The notes beneath the pieces are model-generated. The model made no database searches, had not been told where the DNA came from, and saw nothing but the letters and a program-made list of their open reading frames with translations. A stretch of DNA of 64,000 nucleotides, taken from positions 1 to 64,000 of the forward strand of contig CAZRGP010000003.1 of NCBI GenBank assembly GCA_964599695.1, read 5' to 3'. This stretch comes from RUG11783 sp964599695 (GTDB lineage: Bacteria > Bacillota > Clostridia > Oscillospirales > Ruminococcaceae). The translations under genes and the position numbers were made by a program. This document shows, piece after piece, positions 59,378-64,000 of the stretch (position 1 is the first letter of the stretch; every line of letters starts with the position of its first letter).

Positions 59378-60376
59378 ATGTCGAAAAAACTAACTGTCCT
59401 GTTTATCGGTCTGGGATCCATCGGGACCAGACACCTGAGAAATCTGGATCATCTGTGCAAGGAGCGCGGTATCACCCTTTATGTGGATGCCCTGCGCCAC
59501 GACCTGAGAGTCCCTCTCCGCCCCGGTGTGGAGGAGATGCTGGCAAATCAGCTTCTCGACCTGGACGATGACGACGCCCAGCCGTTCTATGACATCGTCT
59601 TCATCACCAACCCCACCGCTCTTCACGCGGAGGTTCTGGAGCATGTAAAGGACCGCGCAGGTGCCCTCTTCATTGAGAAGCCCATCGTTTCGAGAGATCA
59701 GATCTACGACGGTACCAGGAAACTGGTGAACCCCGGACAGAAAGCCTACGTTGCCGCTCCCATGCGCTGGAGCAAGGTGTTTATGGAGACAAAGGATTAT
59801 CTGGATGAACATCCGGAGAAACACCCCTTCTCCGCAAGAGCGATCTGTTCCAGCTACCTGCCCGACTGGCGTCCGGGAGTGGATTACCGCAAGGTATACT
59901 CCGCCAGTGAGGAGATGGGCGGTGGCGTCGACATCGACCTGATCCACGAATGGGATTACCTCGTCTATCTTTTCGGCATGCCGGAGAAGACCTTCAATCT
60001 CAGAGGAAAATACTCGGATCTCGAGATCACAAGCAACGACCTGAGCGTGTACATCGCGAAGTATCCTCAGCTCCTTGTGGAGCTCCATCTGGACTATTTC
60101 GGAAGGAAATCCCGCAGGTCCCTGGAACTGTTCTTTGAAGACGGAACACTGACAGCGGATTTCATCAATCACAAGATCACCTTCCCCGACGGGACGGAGA
60201 CCTATTACGAAGAGAACACCAACGACTGGTATATCCGTGAGATGGATTACTTCCTGGACTATGTCACTTTCCTTGACGGGGACAGCATCAACACCCCGAA
60301 GGATGCCATGAATGTCCTGGAAGTGAGCGCCGGACTCTACACCAGCTGGAACAAGGAGACAGACGATGAGCGATAA
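59378..60376 (+). CDS. Gfo/Idh/MocA-family oxidoreductase (second copy)
   Basis: This 332-aa protein has the dinucleotide motif IGLGSIGTRHLRNL and, unlike its neighbour, a typical EKP motif (LFIEKPIVSRDQ). The C-terminal domain includes CSSYLPDWRPGVDYRKVYS. The two copies share the YLPDW-type motif, so they probably arose from one ancestor and may form a heteromer. The ATG at 59378 follows GAGG; the GTG upstream overlaps the previous stop. It overlaps the next gene by 11 bp. Confidence 0.86.
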   Translation: MSKKLTVLFIGLGSIGTRHLRNLDHLCKERGITLYVDALRHDLRVPLRPGVEEMLANQLLDLDDDDAQPFYDIVFITNPTALHAEVLEHVKDRAGALFIEKPIVSRDQIYDGTRKLVNPGQKAYVAAPMRWSKVFMETKDYLDEHPEKHPFSARAICSSYLPDWRPGVDYRKVYSASEEMGGGVDIDLIHEWDYLVYLFGMPEKTFNLRGKYSDLEITSNDLSVYIAKYPQLLVELHLDYFGRKSRRSLELFFEDGTLTADFINHKITFPDGTETYYEENTNDWYIREMDYFLDYVTFLDGDSINTPKDAMNVLEVSAGLYTSWNKETDDER

Positions 60377-61130
60377 ACTTCTGATAACGATCTGCGGAAG
60401 AGCCGGAAGCAAGGGCTTCCGCAACAAGAACCTGAAGACCTTCTGCGACAAGCCTCTTGTCTACTACACCCTTTCCGCCATCGATCTTTTCCGCAAGGAC
60501 CGCCCTGATATACAGATGGATGTCTGCCTGAATACCGACAGCGATCTCCTCGCGGACCTGGTCCTCTCTGCCTATCCCGAGGTGGAATATCTCCCCCGCG
60601 GCGAGGCCCTGGGCGGAGACACCGTCCCGAAGATGGCCGTCTTCCAGGACAGCCTGAGGCGCATGGAGGAAAAACGCGGTTTCCGTTATGACTACCTCAT
60701 GGACCTGGACATCACCAGTCCCCTACGGACCCTTGAGGACATGAACAACGCCTACAACAAGAAGGCGTCCAGGGACGACCTTGACCTGGTATTCAGCGTC
60801 ACAGACTCCCGCCGCAATCCCTACTTCAACATGGTCGCCAACTGCGGCGATCACGTGGAAAAAGTCATCGCCTCCCCATTCACTGCGAGACAACAGGCTC
60901 CTGAGATCTACGACGTAAACGCCAGCATGTATGTCTTCCGCAGGGATTTCCTTGCCAACAACACCACCGGGATCCTCTGGGACGGAAAGATCGACATCAT
61001 CAAGATGAAAGACACCGCCGTCCTGGACATCGACTCAGAAGAGGATTTCGTCCTGATGCAGTTCATCGCGAAGTATCTCTACGAACAGTATCCGGAATTC
61101 GCCCGCGTACGGGACAACATACGTTCCTGA
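60366..61130 (+). CDS. legF: CMP-nonulosonate cytidylyltransferase (LegF/NeuA-like)
   Basis: This 254-aa enzyme couples CTP to the free nonulosonate to give the CMP-activated donor. The N-terminal motif ICGRAGSKGFRNKNLK is the CMP-NeuAc synthetase signature, followed by DLDITSPLR. AAGGAG precedes the ATG inside the upstream gene. It is the last gene of the operon, ending at a hairpin. Operon composition favours legionaminic or related acid over sialic acid. Confidence 0.92.
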   Translation: MSDKLLITICGRAGSKGFRNKNLKTFCDKPLVYYTLSAIDLFRKDRPDIQMDVCLNTDSDLLADLVLSAYPEVEYLPRGEALGGDTVPKMAVFQDSLRRMEEKRGFRYDYLMDLDITSPLRTLEDMNNAYNKKASRDDLDLVFSVTDSRRNPYFNMVANCGDHVEKVIASPFTARQQAPEIYDVNASMYVFRRDFLANNTTGILWDGKIDIIKMKDTAVLDIDSEEDFVLMQFIAKYLYEQYPEFARVRDNIRS

Positions 61131-61152
61131 TAACTTTGCTCTAAAAGAAACA

Positions 61153-61189
61153 AGACTCTCACACGCAGGAATGCTGCATGTGAGAGTCT
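61153..61189 (+). terminator. Terminator of the nonulosonate operon
   Basis: An 11-bp perfect stem (61153-61163 with 61179-61189) follows the legF stop by about 23 bp. The T-tract (CTTTATGT) is weak. Confidence 0.6.
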
Positions 61190-61227
61190 CTTTATGTGAA
61201 TCAGAATACCCTGCGCTCTGATCGTTC

Positions 61228-61623
61228 TCAGTTTCCCGCGCAGTTATGCTCACCGCAATGGTCATGACCGCAGTCACCGTCATGATGCTCATGATGATCA
61301 CACCTGGCATCCGGATCATAATCCAGATTTCCCTCGGCCAGAGCTTTCACTGCCGCGTCCGCATTACCCTGGACACCGGCATACAGCCGGATTCCCGCAT
61401 CGGAGAGCGCCATCTGCGCTCCCATGCCGATACCTCCGCAGATCAGGGCATCGGCTTTCGCATCCAGAAGGAAGCCTGCCAGGGCACCGTGCCCGCTGCC
61501 GTTTGTATCAACGATCTGCTCCGCCACGATCTTTCCCTCTTCCACGTCATACAGTTTAAACTGTTCCGTGCGGCCGAAATGCTGGAAGATCATGCCATCT
61601 TCATATGCAACTGCTATTCTCAT
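61228..61623 (-). CDS. NifX/NifB-type Fe-Mo cofactor-like protein with His/Cys-rich tail
   Basis: This 131-aa protein contains the dinitrogenase iron-molybdenum-cofactor-type fold (RIAVAYEDGMIFQHFGRTEQFKLYDVEEG and CGGIGMGAQMAL). The last 24 residues are almost entirely His, Cys, Asp and Glu (starting CDHHEHH and ending CAGN). Such proteins bind metal clusters or thiols; no nitrogenase genes are nearby. It overlaps the unknown upstream gene by 4 bp (ATGA). Confidence 0.88.
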   Translation of the reverse strand: MRIAVAYEDGMIFQHFGRTEQFKLYDVEEGKIVAEQIVDTNGSGHGALAGFLLDAKADALICGGIGMGAQMALSDAGIRLYAGVQGNADAAVKALAEGNLDYDPDARCDHHEHHDGDCGHDHCGEHNCAGN

Positions 61624-62144
61624 GATTCTTGTTCCTTCCTCCTTAAAAGATATATTGAGTCACTGCTCTCGCTGACTTCTGTACTGCTGTGGAAATAATG
61701 GGAATCCGTCCGTCCCCCTTTTCTCCCGTCCGTAAGCAGGATACCGAATTTCCGGTCCCTGTTCCATGCCATGCCGAAACTGGAGTCGTATTCGAGGTCG
61801 AGAACAACACCGGCAAAATGGCCTTCATCGATGAGATATCCGCCATGCACCTGATCGGAGGTATAACTTCCCTGGAGAAAACTGACGAGCAGATCATCGG
61901 TAATGATCCTCTCACCGGATCCGGAACTCACATCGTCATATGCCAGATCCTCGTATTTGTAATCATATGCATCCACGAGCTCCCAGTTCCCGATCTCCTC
62001 CATGAGTGAAGCCGTCTCCTTCTCAGCAGGGAAGACCGGCTGAAAACGGATCTCTTCTTCCGGATCACTCACAAAAGCAAGGAACACATCGTCCTGTGTA
62101 TTCCCGCCCCGGATTATCTCAAAGAATTTTGTTTTTTCCGCCAT
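61620..62144 (-). CDS. Acidic protein of unknown function
   Basis: This 174-aa soluble, acidic protein has no signal peptide, membrane helix or known motif. The first half has beta-strand-like RFQPVFPAEKE and the second half has GYLIDEGHFAGVVLDLEYDSSFGM. It is translationally coupled to the NifX-like gene by a 4-bp overlap. A role in the same metal- or redox-related process is plausible only from context. Confidence 0.7.
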   Translation of the reverse strand: MAEKTKFFEIIRGGNTQDDVFLAFVSDPEEEIRFQPVFPAEKETASLMEEIGNWELVDAYDYKYEDLAYDDVSSGSGERIITDDLLVSFLQGSYTSDQVHGGYLIDEGHFAGVVLDLEYDSSFGMAWNRDRKFGILLTDGRKGGRTDSHYFHSSTEVSESSDSIYLLRRKEQES

Positions 62145-62268
62145 TTCTTCTCTCCTCCATGTGACGGCCTGCAGCGTTCCCTGTTCTTGACTTCAAACAT
62201 GAGAAAAACTACACTAAACTGTGCATACAGCAGGGATCCCTGTTCATTATACCAAATGGAGGACATCG

Positions 62269-62991
62269 ATGTTCAGGTTCGGAGAGAAACACCCCGTTCT
62301 GTTTGAGATCATTCTTGTGGTCGTTGCATTTCTCGCGGCGGCTCTGCTCACTGCGGGGACCAGCGCTATCTTCCTGGATGCCGAAATCAGTGCTTCCGTC
62401 TCCCGGATCGCGGTCGGTGCGCTGCTTCCCCTTGTCTTTTATAAGGCTTTTCGGGTAAGGAATCCTTTTACCCGTTTCGGCATCGTGATCCCGGCCTACC
62501 TGTTCGCCTGCTGGAACCTCTTTTACAACTTCAGTTCCGGCATGGTCCTGGGCGATCCTTCCCGTTTCATCAAAGGAGCAGTCACCGCCCTTGCTCCCGC
62601 TCTCTTTGAGGAAGTGATCTTCCGGGGGATCTTCCTTTACAATCTGAGGAAAAAAGGTCATGGAGACCTCGCCTGCCTGCTTATCTCTTCCGTTTTCTTT
62701 GCTGTCATCCATCTCACCAACATCGTCGGTATGGATCTCGTCAGCGTCGGTCTCCAGGTAGGATATTCCTTCGTGATCGGGCTTGTATTCGGAGCAGTGT
62801 ATCTTTGCAACGGAAGCCTTTTCCAGATCGTACTGGCACACTTCCTGACGGACTTTACGAACCGTATCTTTGCGGAATCCGCTTCTTCAGCCTCCTATGC
62901 CCAGCTGGCAGGCTTCGGCGTGCTGCTCGCTGCCGAAACAGTATACGCCTTCATACTCATGGGGAAGCGGTCTGAGAACATCCCTGCATGA
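62269..62991 (+). CDS. CPBP-family intramembrane metalloprotease
   Basis: This 240-aa polytopic protein has the three CPBP (Abi/CAAX-protease-like) motifs: EEVIFRG (EExxxR), FFAVIHL (FxxxH) and HFLTDF (HxxxD). About seven hydrophobic segments are present. The ATG at 62269 follows GGAGG by six bases. Family members cleave prenylated or signal-peptide-like substrates; some protect against bacteriocins. The target is unknown. It lies 27 bp upstream of a zinc-ribbon membrane protein on the same strand. Confidence 0.9.
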   Translation: MFRFGEKHPVLFEIILVVVAFLAAALLTAGTSAIFLDAEISASVSRIAVGALLPLVFYKAFRVRNPFTRFGIVIPAYLFACWNLFYNFSSGMVLGDPSRFIKGAVTALAPALFEEVIFRGIFLYNLRKKGHGDLACLLISSVFFAVIHLTNIVGMDLVSVGLQVGYSFVIGLVFGAVYLCNGSLFQIVLAHFLTDFTNRIFAESASSASYAQLAGFGVLLAAETVYAFILMGKRSENIPA

Positions 62992-63018
62992 TCAAATCGA
63001 AGAAAGGATGATTGCATT

Positions 63019-63825
63019 ATGGCATCTACAGGCAAATGCAGTTACTGCGGAGCGACCGTGCGTTCCACCGATCAGAACTGTCCTCACTGCGGCGCTCCGA
63101 ACCCGAACTTTGTGGCGGAGACACCCCGACAGATCTTCCTCCCTCGGACCATTGAGGAGCTGAAAGAATACTGCGCGGAGCGGGGAATGCCGCTTCTCCG
63201 CATGCGTTTTTTCATCGGTGAGAACTTCAAGGAGCCGAGAGCTTTCGGCATCTACAAGGAAGGCTCCGATTTCATTGTATACAAGAATAAAGCCAACGGC
63301 CAGCGTGCCATACGCTATAAAGGGCCGAATGAGGAATACGCGGTCAGCGAACTATTTCAGAAACTGCTGCAGGAGTGTCACAACCGCGGAATCTATCCGG
63401 ACGGAAAACCTGCCGACCGATCTTCAGGCGGAAGCTCGAACGGCGGAGGCCGGAACGTCACAATAAAAAAGATCCTGATCTTCTACACCATCTTTGTCCT
63501 CTCATGTGGACTTATCGGAGGGATCGTCGGCGCGATCTCCCACCGGCATGACGGCTATTATGTTACCAATGACCATGAAGTGTACTATCACTACGGTCAC
63601 GACTGGTACACCTCGGACAACTACTACGGCTGGTATGAGGTAAGCGATTTCCCCTATGACTCCTACGACGATTACTACGCGGGAGACGATTACGAGAGCG
63701 ACTGGGGCGTGTCGGATTTCAAATCCTCGGATATCTGGTACGACATGCAGGAGAGCAGCTCCTCCAGCTCCTCGGACTACGATTCCTGGGATTCCAGCGA
63801 CACGGACTGGGACTCCGACTGGTAA
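63019..63825 (+). CDS. Zinc-ribbon protein with one membrane helix and acidic Tyr/Ser-rich tail
   Basis: This 268-aa protein opens with a zinc ribbon (CSYC and CPHC, residues about 7-28). A mixed domain follows, then one membrane helix (about 154-177, ILIFYTIFVLSCGLIGGIVGAI). The C-terminal ~85 residues are low complexity, rich in Asp, Ser, Tyr and Trp, and end in SDW. Zinc ribbon inside and an acidic tail outside is the likely topology. AAGGATG lies before the ATG. Function is unknown. Confidence 0.8.
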   Translation: MASTGKCSYCGATVRSTDQNCPHCGAPNPNFVAETPRQIFLPRTIEELKEYCAERGMPLLRMRFFIGENFKEPRAFGIYKEGSDFIVYKNKANGQRAIRYKGPNEEYAVSELFQKLLQECHNRGIYPDGKPADRSSGGSSNGGGRNVTIKKILIFYTIFVLSCGLIGGIVGAISHRHDGYYVTNDHEVYYHYGHDWYTSDNYYGWYEVSDFPYDSYDDYYAGDDYESDWGVSDFKSSDIWYDMQESSSSSSSDYDSWDSSDTDWDSDW

Positions 63826-63833
63826 AATAATCA

Positions 63834-63861
63834 ACCTCCGGTTTCAGATGAAGCCGGAGGT
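63834..63861 (+). terminator. Terminator after zinc-ribbon gene
   Basis: An 8-bp stem (63834-63841 with 63854-63861), extendable by two or three pairs, is followed by TCTTTCTG on the plus strand. Confidence 0.65.
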
Positions 63862-63899
63862 CTTTCTGTCTCCATATTCTGTTTTCTCCGAAAAAAGAA

Positions 63900-63919
63900 G
63901 GGGCAGGATATCCTGCCCC
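63900..63919 (-). terminator. Terminator for a minus-strand gene beyond the right edge
   Basis: A perfect 20-bp palindrome is followed by TTCTTTTTT on the minus strand. It implies a minus-strand gene that ends just right of it. A frame ending at 63977 (LKDSTVR-stop) could be its tail, but too little is in the window to call a gene. I see nothing else in 63920-64000. Confidence 0.7.
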
Positions 63920-64000
63920 GATCGCCTGTGATCCTAAGATATAAGCAAATGTGCCGGAAGTCATCCGATGTGACTGTTATCTCACCGTGGAATCCTTGAG

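Noticed and set aside
62209..62841. 210-aa minus-strand open frame
   Set aside because: Antisense to the CPBP protease. The charged composition is that of a complement of membrane-helix codons.
1..64000. CRISPR arrays, tRNA, rRNA, prophage or intact insertion sequences
   Set aside because: I found no regularly spaced repeats, no cloverleaf-like tRNA ends, no rRNA segments, and no transposase or integrase translation apart from the unresolved first 58 bases.

Overview
The window looks like one contiguous chromosomal segment of an anaerobic, low-oxygen-adapted Firmicute, most probably a Clostridia-class gut-type organism. The evidence is indirect. There is an oxygen-sensitive class III ribonucleotide reductase and no aerobic one, old-yellow-enzyme type Fe-S flavoenzymes, a minimal SufC/SufB pair instead of a full SUF operon, AGGAGG-type ribosome binding sites, and many compact hairpin-plus-T-tract terminators. 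I cannot assign genus. I see no rRNA, tRNA, CRISPR array, integrase, phage gene or intact insertion sequence. Genes are dense, and no gap between genes exceeds 300 bases.

Layout. (1) 0.1-11.2 kb, minus strand: a nine-gene operon with a dipeptide epimerase, three tandem cytoplasmic S12 serine hydrolases with C-terminal DUF3471-like domains, two Dpp/Opp permeases, two ATPases and a lipoprotein binding protein. Together they look like a system that imports peptides containing D-residues, probably cell-wall peptides, and dismantles them. (2) 11.4-19.8 kb: small housekeeping and envelope genes (nitroreductase, cysteine hydrolase, Bcp peroxiredoxin, double-GNAT protein, membrane-anchored amidase, acylphosphatase, a two-headed membrane hydrolase, M42 peptidase, LMW phosphatase). 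(3) 19.9-24.6 kb: a type B carboxylesterase, a YtrA-type GntR regulator with its ABC exporter under a palindromic operator, and a membrane acyltransferase. (4) 24.7-31.4 kb: a split aconitase-X dehydratase coupled to a 685-aa Fe-S enoate reductase, then an MFS transporter divergent from a proline-iminopeptidase-like hydrolase. (5) 31.4-36.6 kb: exonuclease III, and an nrdG-nrdD-trxB operon in which NrdD carries its own C-terminal redoxin domain, preceded by two NrdR-box-like sites.

(6) 36.6-44.6 kb: zinc-ribbon and lipoprotein genes of unknown role, plus an ACP/MaoC/SDR/DUF4236 mini-operon. (7) 44.6-46.8 kb: a membrane-protein gene interrupted by one in-frame amber codon, and an Ogg-type glycosylase. 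(8) 46.9-50.6 kb: sufC-sufB-DUF1858, with a perfect 22-bp FNR-type palindrome in class II geometry, next to prmA and a Crp/Fnr regulator. (9) 50.7-61.1 kb, plus strand: a ten-gene operon for activated legionaminic-acid-type nonulosonate, including an N-acetyl-sugar amidotransferase and two Gfo/Idh/MocA oxidoreductases. (10) 61.2-64 kb: a NifX-like protein with a His/Cys tail, an unknown protein, a CPBP protease and a zinc-ribbon membrane protein.

The strongest candidates for something undescribed are the D-peptide operon, the AcnX-enoate reductase pair, the NrdD-redoxin fusion coupled to TrxB, and the FNR-type control of a minimal SufCB system. Where an internal start codon had a clearly better ribosome binding site than the longest reading frame, I used the internal start.
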